49,629 nucleotides of DNA. Origin: Spirogloea muscicola. Taxonomy: Eukaryota; Streptophyta; Zygnematophyceae; Spirogloeales; Spirogloeaceae. The position numbers were made by a program, and so were the translations under genes. Positions within the stretch are counted from its first letter, which is position 1. Every line of letters begins with the position of its first letter. Below the pieces are notes generated by a model. That model did not search any database, was not told the DNA's origin, and saw only the letters and a list, made by a program, of their open reading frames with translations. The DNA lies in the NCBI GenBank assembly GCA_009602725.1, contig WELB01000018.1:442149-491777 (forward strand), in the 5' to 3' direction. Positions 33,651 to 46,229 of the stretch are shown in pieces.

Positions 33651-34587
33651 AACAGCATTCACCAGGAGGACTTAGCCCAAAACCAGTGGTGCACCGAGCA
33701 GTAAATCCATCACCTTGATTTGGTACAAGAACCCTCGGATTGCCAAGGTAAGGGAGGATTTGTGGCACTCTGAGATTGTAGGCAAACCTTCAGGTCACGC
33801 TGATAGACACACAGAACTCCACAGCATCCACAAGCTGCTGGAAGTACATTCGCGACTCCTTCTCATCCAATCAGCCTTGGTGAACCTGCCAGTACTCGCG
33901 GGCAGCACTGTGCTCACTTCGAAGGTGGTACTTTGTCGACATATTTACCAGCCCAGCACGCACATGACGACTACCCTCTCGAGCCAACATGCATTGTGGC
34001 AGAGTACTGTGCTTGAGCTGCAACCTCCTTGCACTCAGGGCCTAAAGATGGAGAGTGCAATCCATAATCGCCGGGCATTTGTAAATGCAGCTCTGGCGGT
34101 GTTCACCAAGAGCTGCCCCTCGATAGACAATGTGCCTATCTATTGTGCTACAATGACTCTGGCAGTGTAGAAGGCGCGACTTACGATCTTGTCCCGCACA
34201 GAACAGCTCCCCACCGATTACGAACTCCAGGACAATGTATATCTTGGTGCGCGACGCCAGGACCTGAAAGTGAAAGTGGGCGGCACCACAGCTTCAACAC
34301 AGCATTCACCTTACCACGTCCAGGATACCTGAAGGACGTGAAAGACATGGAGGCGGCGAGTATGGACTTGGCGGACTAGAGCTGAGAGCTGGGGAACTAT
34401 GTATGATGCGGAATGTGGACCTTGGGATTGAGCCGCCTTACGCCGTATGACTTCACCAACATCGGAACCCCTTCCAGTGGTGTGTCGTATGAATATGCAA
34501 ACTCATCAAGTCTCAACTCTCAACCTCGGTCATCGCTTAGGACGAGATTGTGCAGTAGACTGTACTTTGGTGTTTGTAGCAATTGAG

Positions 34588-34860
34588 AAAATTTGATGGG
34601 AAAAGAGGCTTGAGAGACAGGAGGCAGTGATGCAGAGGAAGGCAGATGAGTTGCAAGTCTGGAGGGATGGAGGATATGCCATTGCTCCAGAATGGTCTGA
34701 GGCAGAGGTGGAGGCCAGAGCCAGGCAACTACTGGCTGACGACCCTCTGGCGTCGCTGGTCGACCCCTCTTCTGAAGGGGCTTTTTACATACCCTTCGTG
34801 GGCCAATATTACAACCAGGAGCGTCTTCCTACTGCCTGCTCTTATTGGCGGGCAAATCGA
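34588..34860 (+). CDS. Unrecognised open frame
   Basis: After a possible acceptor the frame reads RLERQEAVMQRKADELQVWR, then GGYAIAPEWSEAEVEARARQ, then DDPLASLVDPSSEGAFYIPF. Composition is protein-like (charged helix, then a mixed segment) but I recognise no family. The frame then enters hydrophobic low-complexity sequence that is probably non-coding. Boundaries are uncertain. It could be one exon of a larger gene lying between the EXO-like remnant and the AT-hook gene. Confidence 0.3.
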
Positions 34861-35317
34861 TGCATTGTGACAATTTCTACCCGGTCATACACTGACCTCA
34901 TACTTCTGCTTGCCCTCCTTTATTCGCTTCTTTTCCTCCTCCCGCTCCTCACTAGGCTCCTCCACAAGACCCAGCCTTTTGCCCTTTGAATGAGCATAGA
35001 GCCCAGAGGTAGCTTTGCCAAAAGTGACCGCCTCTGCAAGCGGAATAATAGCCAGATCAACTGATTGCACAAATATCAGACTCTGTCTGATAACTGTCTT
35101 GTAAGCAATGCAATAGTACCATGTAACACTACGCATCAGAGCATGATTTCTTTCTATCTTACATACTAAGCACGAGTGGCCGGTAGGCAAAGTCTGAAAT
35201 TCTCAGGACAATCACAAGGTATATACTGTGTGGAGTTGAAGTGAACCTTCAAAAAGAATAGCCTTGTCGTTGTGCAACAACCGCCACCCACAGAGTAGGA
35301 ACAGGCGCCATGTCGAT

Positions 35318-36211
35318 TTAAACCACTTCGTTCTGCTTTGTGCTCTCCTCAGCTTGCCCTTCTGGACCCCTCTCAGTGTCTTGCTTCTCTTTGCTGTCTT
35401 TGTCAGGGGCTTCATCACTTTCCTTCTTGGGCTTCGAAACTGCCTCCCCCTTCCCCCGCCTCTTGCTTTGAGGGGATGGCTCCTCCTTCCCTTGAGCTGA
35501 GGGCTTATTATCAACTGCACGACTCTTGTCATCCTTGTCCTGCACACGGAGCTTGCCTTTCCTGGCCACAATTTCTTTCGTATCTGTCTCTTGCTTTGGT
35601 TTTTTCCTCACCTCAGCAGGAGTTCCCTTGTTAGAGGGAGTCACTGTCTTAGGCCGGCCCCGCTTTTTCTTTGCTCTGATTTCACCAACCGACACTTCAG
35701 CTACGCTTGCCTTGCAGCCATGCCATGCTTGCATGACGGAGCTAAGATGGTTCTACAAAGCCCCATCTCTAATTGTCCTACTTAACAGAATCTGGGGTTC
35801 CAACGCCCCATCTCTCCCCCTCCTCCCACTGTGTTCATTACCTTCCCTTAGACTGCACTCATCTGTAGTCGAGTCAACATTCACTTCATCAAAAGAAATT
35901 AGAAAGGAGGGCTGTGCAGGCTCACCAGCCATGATTTCGTCGAGCGAGTCCTTGAGGTTGTCCTCGTCCACCTGGGTCGTTTTGGGCCGGCCCGCTCGAG
36001 CAGCCGCCTTGCGCTTCTCCTCCTGTGTGCCATCGTTCTCGCCCACGAGGGGCTTCACCCTGCCTCCGCGCCGTGCGGCCCTGACCATGCCTACCCTCTG
36101 CTTTCCCACTAACAAGCCTACCCTCCTCGTCGCCTGCCGCGTTTGGCTACCACGCCAGCTCCCGCTGCTGCTGGGCAGCCCGCAAGCGCGGCCTCGCCGC
36201 GCAGCCCGCAC
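35318..36211 (-). CDS. AT-hook DNA-binding protein, partial model
   Basis: Two open blocks, 36211-35753 and 35734-35318, appear to be parts of one gene. The first contains RAARRGGRVKPLVG, KAAARAGRPKTTQVDEDNL and an acidic stretch DSLDEIMAGEPAQ. The second contains EIRAKKKRGRPKTVTPS, then a highly charged Lys/Glu/Ser-rich tail ending KQNEVV. KRGRP and RAGRP are AT-hook cores that grip the minor groove of AT-rich DNA, so a chromatin role is likely. A donor such as GGAAGGTAATG lies near the end of block one, but I could not find a phase-consistent join. The start is uncertain. No other domain is visible. Confidence 0.55.
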
Positions 36212-36246
36212 GCCAGGCGCAGGGCCGGCCCGCGCCGACGAGGCCC

Positions 36247-36336
36247 CTCACAACAAGAAAGAAGTGGCACTCCCAATGGGGGCAAGGGCTGCGAAAAGCC
36301 AGCCCGAAAAGAATTGACAAAGGTTCGAAGGGGCAA
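36247..36336 (+). repeat. R1 dispersed repeat copy
   Basis: Carries GAAGTGGCACTCCCAATGGG, then AAGCCAGCCCGAAAAGAATT and GACAAAGGTTCG. It is the reverse complement of the 37916-37990 and 13572-13645 copies over about 80 bases. It sits at the 5' side of the AT-hook gene. Confidence 0.75.
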
Positions 36337-36587
36337 CAAGAGTGCCGCGCAGGCGAGTGCCTCAGGCCGCGGCAAGCCCAGACGCAGACGCAGCGTGGGC
36401 GCCACTACAAGACGGGGCGGGCTCCCACCTGATTTGCCCAGCTCCCAGCTGGTGCCGTTGAGGGTCAAAGGCCGCCGCAGCCGCGCCAACGACGGCGGCG
36501 CTACTCTGCGTGCTTGACAGACGGGGGCGAGAGGGTGTGCCGTCCAACGTGTCAACTGGCGTGGCAACACGTGGCGGGCTCCTCGAC

Positions 36588-36625
36588 GGCCTTGGGAGAG
36601 AAGGCGCGCACGGTGCGCATGACTG
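36588..36625 (-). repeat. R2 dispersed repeat fragment
   Basis: GGGAGAGAAGGCGCGCACGG followed by TGCGCATGA is the reverse complement of the R2 right end (CACCGCGCGCCTTCTCTC). Confidence 0.55.
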
Positions 36626-36861
36626 TCACTGGAGCCAAGGCTTACAGCCTTCTATGCATGAAGCGCGCAGTTGCAAATTGCACTTGATGTGCAGTGCAGT
36701 GTTGTTTGCTGCTGAAAGGCTTTTCCGTTGCTCTCTCGTGTGCAGGTGAACATCTCATTGGTGGTGGATGATTGCGACGGTCCTCGCTTGGTGCGGCTGC
36801 TACATCAGGAATTTTTTGAGCAGCAGTAGATGCTAGTTCGGCCAGAACTAGAAGCATAGAA

Positions 36862-37077
36862 GAAAGCGGCTGCTGAATTGAAAGAATCGGCTGTGAAATG
36901 CCAGCCAGATGCATACAGGTGTTCATGACGGAGCCAAAGGCTAGGCAGACAGGGCGCCCTCAATACCCCCGTGTCAGCAGTAGGAAGTCAGATGAGCTGA
37001 GGGGAGGAAGAGCAACCCCGCTGCGCAAGCCAGAGGCTGCTGCAAGGGCGCGACCAGCGCGGCGGTGCAAAGCAAGC
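36862..37077 (+). repeat. R3 repeat, near-identical to the copy at 49418-49629
   Basis: About 210 bases match the copy at the right edge almost base for base, from GCGGCTGCTGA to GCGGTGCAAAGC. The only differences I see are in the first 15-20 bases. On the minus strand a frame runs SLQRSQALALHRRAGRALAA and ends SSDFLLLTRGY, then stop. More diverged copies lie at 13340-13497 and 17398-17505. Family unknown. Confidence 0.85.
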
Positions 37078-37734
37078 GCTTGGGAGCGCTGCAGGGACAT
37101 AGACAGTCGCATACGGTAGCAGGACACCAGACCCAAAGGCACCGAGCCACCGGGAAGGGAAGCATGGAGCTCCGCAACATGCATTCACATGCAGCAACAT
37201 GTCACCAAAGGCAAATTGCCTGGTCATCAGGTCCCAAGGCGTACGTGCTGTACGAGTGTGGACGGAGTCTTGAGCAATGGTGGAGGGTTGTGCACAGGCT
37301 TGACATGCAGGCACTAAGGTGCACCACGTGAGCGGGTTCTCAACGATGTCCCAGCAGGCCCAGTCAGTGGAAGACCTCAGGCCAGAAGTCGAGGCCTGGG
37401 CCTACTACTAAAGAATGGCGGCAACCCACAAGCGAAGGGTTGAGCTGCCGAAGAGTCTTCGTGGTCTTGCCCGAGCAGGCGAGGCGCGGCACCAGAGCCG
37501 CCTGGTGCGGAGGGCTTCACGCAGGTGCGTGAGAACAACACAGGTGCCTGGGAGACCGCCGACAGTCGCAGTCACGGTGATTCCGGCCGTCCGCCGGCGT
37601 TTGGAGCGCGCCGAGCCCTTTGGAGCACCGACTAGCCGCAGCTGCTGCGCACCGCCCAACGAGCGGGATAGTGGGGAGCGCGCCACCTGCGGCCGGCTCC
37701 GGCTCTCATCTGATGCGCATCCACCCGGCCCACC

Positions 37735-38065
37735 CCACCACCCGCCATTTCACAGCCGTCGCACACCTTCTTTGGGCCTTGTCCATACTTTCTGGGCAAT
37801 GTATTGGCTTGAATTGGCCTAGCTTTAATCTCAAGCGCACCGCGCGCCTTCTCTCTGGGCTGGGTTCTCACAGCCCCCCCCTTTCGTAGCTGCTACGCGT
37901 TTCTGGCCACGCCGAGCCTTTGTCAATTCTTTTCGGGCTGGCTTTTCACAGCCCTTGCCCCCATTGGGAGTGCCCCTTCTTTCGGCCCCTTTGGAACTTG
38001 TCAATTTTTCAGGCTGGCTTTTCACATCCCTCGCACTCTCAAGGAGAACCACTGTCTTTCGGAAG
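37735..38065. repeat. R2 plus inverted R1 copies in tandem
   Basis: R2 lies at 37790-37862 (GCAATGTATTGGCTTGAATT). It is followed by inverted R1 units at about 37855-37885, 37916-37990 (GTCAATTCTTTTCGGGCTGG, then CTTTTCACAGCCCTTGCCCC) and 37996-38045. The R1-R2 adjacency seen here recurs near 13572-13796. Confidence 0.75.
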
Positions 38066-38344
38066 AGCTCGCTTGCTTTATTTTGGAGGAACTTCCAGGG
38101 TGTCCTGGACGCGGCGCGCGCGAAGCGGCGAAAGCTTCGGCCGCGAGCGGCAGGCAGCCGTCCGGCGGGCCGCCGCGATTGGTTCCCACCTTCTGGGTGT
38201 TCTGGGAACGAGCGCCACGCGGCGAGCTTCACCGGCCTCGCTTCCCGAGAAGAGTGGCAGGCCCCCGCCCGTTGGGCGCTGATTGAGGGGGAGGCCAGTG
38301 GCCCCCCGCAGAGAATAGGAAATAGCGCTGTGAGCTATTTCAAT

Positions 38345-38516
38345 TGCGAGGGCTGTTAAAAACGAGCCCGAAAAGATTTGACAAGGTCCGGAGTGGCCGA
38401 AGAGTGCTGAAACATGTAACTGTGCAAGTACCAGAGTACCTGTGAGAGGCCAGCCCAAAGGGAGTGTACTTTGCTTTGTATATTCTGGGCTGGCCAGTCA
38501 CAGCCATCGCCCCTCG
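38345..38516. repeat. R1 copies in opposite orientation
   Basis: Forward R1 at about 38350-38392 (GAGCCCGAAAAGATTTGACA, then AGGTCCGGA) and 38440-38462 (TGTGAGAGGCCAGCCCAAAG). These face an inverted copy at 38486-38512 (GGGCTGGCCAGTCACAGCCA). The last two could pair as a hairpin. Confidence 0.65.
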
Positions 38517-38599
38517 ACTGGAAGAAGTCTTTCTCCTTTCATGCAGGGAGAAACACAAAATACTCGCAAGGCCTAAAAGGGGCCGAGAAGGCAACGAGT

Positions 38600-39212
38600 G
38601 TGTATTAGGAGATGGAGGGCCTGTGTTGCCGAGAAGGGAGGGAGGCAGCCGGCACCTGCGCCAACCTCCCTCCTCCCCGCTCTGACCGAGGCGGCTCGGC
38701 GCGCAGCAGGCGGACGGCAGGAGACCGCCCACGAGGAGGGGGTGGCCGCGAAGCAGCGGCACCTACCCATGATTCGAACGGCCGGTTGCCCGCCCGCGTC
38801 GGCGGAGGCCTCTTCGCCCGCCGCAGATTCTTTGCTCGGCGGGCCCCCCGTCGCCCCCCACCTTCCCGCCTGCGGTCCCACCCCCACCGCACGCCGTCCC
38901 CCGCCCACTTTCCCCGTGCTGTCCCTCCGCCTCAGTATTTAGCCTCCCCTGACCGCTCCGCCTCTGATCGCCTCGCCACTCCTCCCGCAGCCGCCGCCGC
39001 CGCCGTCGCTGCCGCCATCTCCGGGGCCGGCCTCTCGCAGCTTTACCGTCGGGCCGCCGCCTTCGCGCCTGCGCCGGACGTCCATCTCAGTCCTTCTGGC
39101 GGGGCTGGCGTGGAGGTGTGGCCGGCGAGCAACAACAGCTCTCATTCTTGGTAGCCAGGCAGGCCTGACGCAGGCGCCTCTGAGGTCCTCTGCTGCACTG
39201 TCGGCCTCCGGC
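38600..39212 (+). promoter_or_regulatory. GC/CT-rich 5' region of the malic enzyme gene
   Basis: Very GC-rich with CCGCC triplets and pyrimidine tracts, directly upstream of the malic enzyme ATG at 39213. No convincing protein is encoded. By analogy with other GC-rich 5' regions in this window it is likely promoter and 5' UTR. Confidence 0.4.
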
Positions 39213-42200
39213 ATGGCCGCGTCGATGACGACAAGCCTTGTTGTTTCGGATCAGGCCGCCGCTGTCTTGGCGGCGTGTACGCCGAGCTGCAGTGTTGAGT
39301 CCCTGAGTAGGAGGCCTGGTGCGTCGAGTGGAGTGGCGAGGAGCAGGGAGGGCCGCCTCTCAAGCAGGCATATTAGCGCGAGCCTGGGCCTCAGATTGGA
39401 TCGACAGTCCCTCGAGCTGCTCCGGAGAAGGAGGAACAGGTGCTCAAGCACTGAGAGGCTGCAGTATCTACAGACAGGACCAAGGGCAGAAGCCAGCGCT
39501 GTGGCGCCTGTGCTGGAGACCACAGCCCTCCCTCAGTCCTTCATAAGCCAGAAGAAGAAGCCTATCCAGAAGTTCGTCATAGCTGGAGACACTGGAGAGG
39601 ATGGCAGAACAGGGCAGGCTGTTGGTGCATTTGAGTATGAAGCCGTGCAGATCTCCTCAAGGCTCCAGATCCTAGAACCCCCAAGTATTCCGGCAGCAGC
39701 TCCAACGAGAATTTCCCCAGTCACTACTGGACGGAGCCCTGGTGTTGTGGGGACCGGTGCCCAGTCTGGTGTTGTCGCAACTCCAAGGCCAGGACATACC
39801 AATCTGGAGATCAGGACCATACAGAGCAAACAGGCTTCCAGGCAGCTGGCTGGTGACCAGATCAGCGTACTTCGTGATCCAGCATTAAACAAGGGCACAG
39901 CTTTCACGTGAGTTGTTCTTCACTGATCCAACTGTAAAATAGCACCGGCTGCTAGCAATTGCAACAGTGGTAGCTGTTGCCTTGCTCTTCTGTTCCACTG
40001 ATAGTCTCCTGACAGAGACTACTGGTGGCATATGGCATGGGTCTATTTACATGTCATCTCATCCTTCCGGTCCTGCTTGTAATCAGACCTTCAGTGAGGA
40101 TTGCATTTGTCAGTAAGTCTGAAGATAAGTCATGGCTACCTATTGGCTGTTAGAGCTCTAAGCTCACAGATGTAGACCTGCAGCTTGGAAGTAGGTCTCA
40201 CTGGGATAAATCACTGGGTCCCAGGTCTTGATCCTCCTCCACTGACTCGAGGTAGTAGAACGTGACTCAATTGCTGTACTCGCATTCCTTGACTTTCAGG
40301 TCTGAAGAGCGACAGAGGATGGGTATCAGAGGCCTCTTACCTCCACGTGTGGAAGCCTTGGATGTCCAAGCCAAGCGGGCCATGGCACTTCTGCAGTCCT
40401 TCTCAGAGCCCATCAATAGGTACTGCTAATGTTCCACACACTGTGCCGCTGTGGCTTGTGAATTGAGTGCGCGTCTCTCCACATTATGTTGTCGTCAGTC
40501 CTCACCTGGATCATGCACTCAATTGAGTCTTACTTTGCATGCTATGTCAGTCAATATGTTTAATGCGTGCAATGCCACTTATATGCAACATTGTGAGGAT
40601 TGCCCTATGATCTACGTACAATATCTGAACCTCAAGCCCTGGCATGCAGATACTTGATGCTATCCAGCCTCAATCAGACAAATGAGACACTTTTCTATCA
40701 TGTTCTCATCAACTACCTGGAGGAACTCCTGCCCATTGTCTACACACCAACGGTGAGTTTCTTCGGTATTTGCCTGGACTACTTGGCAGCTGAACATCGT
40801 GGGCACGGATATGCTTCCAAGAAGTTTGTGTTGAAGTACATCCAGAGCACGCTTATTCACACCAGGTATCAATCAATGTCAATGACAACCTCTTACTTCT
40901 GTTCTCTGCGTGTGCAGGTTGGTGAAGCTTGTCTCAAGTTTGGCGACATCTACAGAGCAGCCCAGGGAATGTTCTTCTGTCACGAGGACAAGGTACCAGC
41001 TTACAGCAGAGCTGGCGATCATGCGGCGCAGCGTGCACAGAACATGACATCTACTTTCGGCTATTTCCATGTTGGACTTGCAAATTGACAAAGAGTCATG
41101 GATTGTCCGCTTGGCAGGGCCACGTACGCGCCATGTTGGATAGCTGGCCGCAACCTGAAGTGGATGTCATTGTGGTTACAGATGGTGGAAGGGTAGGTGG
41201 ACTGTTAAAACCTCATGCACTTCATGCATGCACTTCTGCTCTATGTCATAGATGGCTCTTGGCTTCACCTTCTAACCTCGACATTGACCTCTTGTGGTTG
41301 CAGATTCTGGGACTTGGTGATCTTGGTGCCAATGGTATGCCTATACCAGTGGGGAAGCTCTCCCTCTATGTAGCTGGAGGGGGTTTCCATCCAGCAAGGA
41401 CATTGCCAGTCATGTTAGACATGGGGACGGACAATGAGGTAAGTTACTGAGATACCTACAAGAATCTGAATATGATATCAGCAGCAAGACTCTGAACTCT
41501 GGTAGTCTTAGGTAACTGGGATCAGCATGGAAATATGACGTTCTCCCTTTCTGCTTCCAGGAACTTTTGTCAGATCCTCTATATCTGGGTTCGCGCCACA
41601 AACGCATTGAGGGCCAAGCACACATGGCCTTAGTGGACGAGTTCGTTGCTGCAGTGAGTTCAGCACAAGACTTTGCTCCGCATTTGTATCATTGGCTGTT
41701 AGTGATAGTGGACATTCTCATGATGCTACCTTTCTTGATTAGCCTGCCTTCAGCCACAAGCGCAAGCCCCTCAAAGATTGTGTAGACATGCCCTGCATGG
41801 ACATGCCCGTTGAAGTTGTCAGGCTGTCAACGCTGTCGACCATCACATTTTGTCATCCATCGTGCAGCTTCCCTTCAAATGACAATGTGACTTTTTGACA
41901 GGTCAAGGACAAGTGGCCAAATGCTTTGATTCAATTCGAGGACTTCAAGACAGAACATGCTATTGAAATCTTGGAGCGCCATAGGAACGATGCTTTCTGC
42001 TTCAATGACGATATTCAGGGCACAGGGGCTGTCATTGCTGCGGGGCTGATCAACGCCTGCAAAGCACAGCAGGTCCAGAGCTCAGTGTCCCCTCCATGAA
42101 ATGCAATTGCTAGTTGAAGGCAGCCACTAATTGATGTATGTTGTTAGAGGGTGTAGGACAGAGGGTGTAGGACGTTCTAGCTTGTAGCTCGCCTTATTTG

Positions 42201-44059
42201 CCCGCATGTTTGTCTTTGATGGCTACTGAGCTTATGTAGTTTCTCACTGCGGGGGCACTTTTGTCAACAGATTCCGCTGGCCGAAGCGAAGGTGCTATTC
42301 TATGGAGCCGGGTCTGCTGCAGTCGGTGTGGCACAAACGATCGTGTCGCTCCTTGAGGACGAGGGACTTACTACTGAGGAAGCCAAGGACCGCATCTACA
42401 TGGTCGATCGCAAGGGCCTCATTACCTTGGACCGTCCTGGCAAGCTGGAGCCACACAAGCTGATCTTTGCTCGCAAGGAGTCTTGGGAGCTCAATGCCAA
42501 GTAAGCTACAGTCGGTCACTGGAGGTGCCGTTGCCTGTTACTCTACATACTCGCACTTGACGTTTTGTGCCTGAGGAGGCTGGTAGCCAAGGCAAAGGGA
42601 CGCCGACAAGATGACAGTGTTCAAGAGATAGGCTGATGACACCTTCACACCTTGCAACCTTCACTCACTGCGGCCATATGTTGACAGGTCTGCTCTGGAG
42701 GACATTGTTGCAGCAGTCAAGCCAACAGCCCTGCTTGGCTTAAGTGGCACCCCAGGAGTATTCACAAAAGAGGTAAAGATTCTGTGGACCGCCACTCTTT
42801 TTCCGACAGTCATACCTTCTTCTGAGTAAGGCCTGCTGTAGTAATTTGCATCCCTGCATCTTGGGTCCAACTAAATGTGGTTGCAAAATCTGAGCAGGTA
42901 GTGGAGGAGCTCCGGAAATGTCACTCCAAGCCGGCCATATTCCCGCTTTCCAACCCCACCAGCAAGTCGGAGGTGCGCATTTCACTTGCACCTTCTCTTA
43001 GTATTGGCACATTCTTGACTTGTGTGCGGCTTTAGCTTCATTGCAATCGATAAGTTGACATTTACTTTGTTGTTCAATTTTGCAAGAAAAGGTGTGACAC
43101 AATCTTGTTTGTGTCACTGCCTCCAGATAACTGCAGAGGATGCTGTTCGCTGGTCAGATGGGAATCTGATCTTTGCTGCAGGCTCTCCTTTTCCACCAGT
43201 TCAGGTATTTACCCTGAATATATTCGGACTTTGAATTGCAATGTCGAGCCAGTTCTTTCATACAGGAAGCTTCTATCTATATATTGTGAGATGTTTGAGC
43301 GTTAGGAGGAGATTTACTTTCTGTTGTGCTTGCGGAAACAGAATTACTTTCTGTTGTGCTTGCGGAAACTTTCTGTTGTGCTTGCGGAAACAAACTTTTG
43401 AAGACATGTATGATGGGGAAATAGCTCATTAACATTCCCCATTTTTGCCCGGTGACAACAGTATGCGGGCCGCACGTATCATCCTGGTCAAGGGAACAAC
43501 ATGGTGAGTCAGATCACAGAGGAAGTATGCGGTTGCAGCTATCAAATTCAATTCTTGTAATAGGAAAACAGGATTAGGCGTTGCGATTGTCTTTTAAGCA
43601 ATATCTACAATAATTACCACTGAATGTCTCATCACTCGCAAATTCATCACCTTGTGCAGTTCATCTTCCCCGGGGTTGGTTTCGGCTCAGTCCTGTGCCG
43701 TGCGAAGATGGTGACTGACGGCATGTTCATCGCTGCCGCCCAAGCTCTTGCGTCCTGTCTCTCTGAGGAGCAACTCCAGCAAGGCCAAGTCTTTCCCCAC
43801 GTGTCAAGTGTCCGAGACATAAGGTATACACTGCAATACATAAAAGTTCACACATATTTACTGTGATGCAGCTTTGCTCATGCAGATAGGCATCTTTGCT
43901 TAGACTAATCTTGAATGTGCTCTTGTAATGTGCAGCATGGTGGTGGCATCAGCCGTGATTGATCGAGCTTTCACAGAGGGCGTTGCTGGCATACCACGGC
44001 CGGCAAGCATTCCTCAGTTCGTGCAGCAGAACATGTACTCCCCAGATTATGCCAGGTAG
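39213..44059 (+). CDS. Malic enzyme (NAD(P)-dependent), 15 exons, 754 residues
   Basis: Oxidatively decarboxylates malate to pyruvate. Exons are 39213-39907, 40300-40419, 40650-40752, 40918-40992, 41118-41192, 41304-41438, 41561-41653, 41902-42072, 42271-42500, 42688-42772, 42898-42972, 43127-43204, 43462-43503, 43660-43823 and 43936-44059 (TAG). All are GT-AG and in phase, and sum to exactly 755 codons. Motifs are [13 protein letters not shown] (catalytic Tyr near 303), [43 protein letters not shown] (metal site), [12 protein letters not shown] (dinucleotide site near 500), FPLSNPTS and [10 protein letters not shown]. The first 230 or so residues are Ser/Arg/Ala-rich and longer than usual, so an organelle transit peptide plus an extra leader is likely. 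Cofactor choice (NAD or NADP) cannot be settled by eye; the [13 protein letters not shown] segment differs from typical plant NADP-ME. Confidence 0.95.
43314..43392. repeat. Minisatellite in malic enzyme intron 12
   Basis: Three tandem copies of ACTTTCTGTTGTGCTTGCGG followed by AAAC. The last copy is spaced more tightly. It lies between exons 12 and 13. Confidence 0.9.
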
Positions 44060-46152
44060 TAAGCGCCACAAGGTGGCGGCGCGGCGGTGGCTTCAGTGGA
44101 GCATCTGTACAGGACTACAGCACAAGGCATATAGCATCATCGTCAATTCCCACAGAGCTACCAAGTGACGTAGGAGAGAATCTCCTGCAGCTACAGGGTA
44201 CTCTGCATTTATTGCACTGCCTGACGGCAGTCTCTGGCGGGGGCTATGTCCCCTTCCTGAGGCTTGTCGCCAGTGAGCTCTACAAACCCAGCTCGTACGG
44301 TTGCCACGGTGCACCAGGCCCCAGTAGAATGTGGCGTGGTGCCCTTGCCGCCTGGCCTCCGAGGGCTGGCCCATTTTTGCCCATCTTCCACCAGTATCAC
44401 CTAGAATAGAGTGTCAGTAGCGAACCATGTCATTAGCATGGATATGGCTATACCAGTGCAGAGGGTGGCTCTCGCAGCCCCCGACGGCAACGCCTGGGCG
44501 TGTCTCGCAATAGAGGCGCCCTCGGGCGGGGCTTAGTTGCTCCGTACATACATTCTTTCACAATCTTGTTTATATGGCAGGCACATAGACCCTAGACATT
44601 GATTAGTCCAAGTGAGCGGGGCCAGCGACTGGACATCATTGACTGTACAGACCATTGTTTGAGCAATCTGGTGTCGAGTGGAATTATATGGAAGATATGA
44701 CAGTTGCCAATACATCTGGCGTGTAGGACATTGTTCCAAGACCAAGTGGGTGACTGTCACCCAGGGGTACACTAGGCGCGTAGATGTTGAAATGCTAGCA
44801 TGGCAGACCTTGAGGGAGCACCTTGGCACACTGCAGAGAAACTTAGTGAGGGTCAACTGAGCAATCATGGGTGTCACTTGCTCATCGGCAGTTCAGCCAT
44901 TGCACGTAGTAGTAACACCGATAAGAGCTGGTCGCACTGGCAAAGGAGTAAGGCAGTTGCTTCAGCACAGCCCGACAGAGCCTGTACATTTAGGTGGCTG
45001 GGGTGAGGTGAATAGAGCATTGGGGCTCGCAAGGTGTCTTTCTCTCTCTTGGGAAGTGAAGCAAGGATCATGCCCAACAGCACACACAGCACACCACAGC
45101 AGCAGAGCGACAAGCAGTCAGTGTGTGCTGGCGTCCCTTGCTGTATGACGCCTTAATGGTTTTCTGCAGACCTGGATATGAGTGCCATGGTAGCGGGAGC
45201 CATTGTAGGAAGCGACTTGGCCGCACTGCAGATAATTAGTGATTGTATAAGGTGGCGAGGCAGCGGCAAGGTCACAGTCACGACCCAAAGAATCCTTTCA
45301 AGGGGCTCATCATGCCCACCGGCCAGTCGAGGTCACTGTGGCCTAGACGTGGATTGGACGTTTTTGACTTGCCTAACTGTAACCTGCTGTACGAGGGGCA
45401 GCAGGGCAGCCTATGTGAAGGCTAGGCTGCTTTGGCAACTCGTATGTATTTAAGAGTCAGGCCGCACCTGTGCCTGAACAGCGCTTGGAGCGCGTCACTT
45501 TGCAGCATTAAATGACCCTTCGCAAAAATGAAAGCCAATGCGCGATGCCGGAAACTTGGGGCGCCAAACATTGCTCCTGCCTGCATCCTTGTGCAATCTA
45601 GGGTACTGACATGGCAAACAGAGCCATGAAGACTCATATGCAAAACCTCACAGATTCGCATTCCTCAATCACTTCATATCCAGCAAATCATGGTTGCAGT
45701 CTAAGGCCCCATTGTGGGCTGCTTGCAGCTCTAGGTCTTTCATAGACAAGCCAGCTATTTGATGCAGAAGAGTGCCTAATGACATGCTACACAATGAGAT
45801 GATCAGTGCAATTAGTGGCTACTTCTGGACCCTGAACGGACCCTGAACACCTCAGGCTTTGCACGCGTCTCTGGATAAGAATGTGTCTGTATGCTGGTAA
45901 CCTCAGCCTCCGCTTCGAATGCTCAAGATGCGGTCTCCCTCTGGGGAAATGGTTGTAAAGCTTCTTCTTTAAGACTTTTAACAAATGCTTATTGCTTGCT
46001 CTGCTTCCTTGGGGATGCGCGTGTCAGCAGAATGTCCAGCTTGATCTTGCTGAGCGACATTGCTGATGTGGCATCTGGCAGTCTGGCAAATTTGCACGAC
46101 CTCGCTTGACGGCTAGCGCGATGACTGTGCAGTTGAACCGGGTGGTGAACAG
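44060..46152. other. Spacer without a recognised gene
   Basis: Includes the malic enzyme 3' region. Frames such as that ending near 45425 (DVFDLPNCNLLYEGQQGS) look mildly protein-like but match nothing I know and lack supporting splice structure. Confidence 0.4.
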
Positions 46153-46229
46153 ATGCATGCATCTCGTAGAGAAGAGGCACAATTGTTCGAGAAGAAGCAA
46201 ATGATGGCCGCGGGCATGATGAATTGCAG

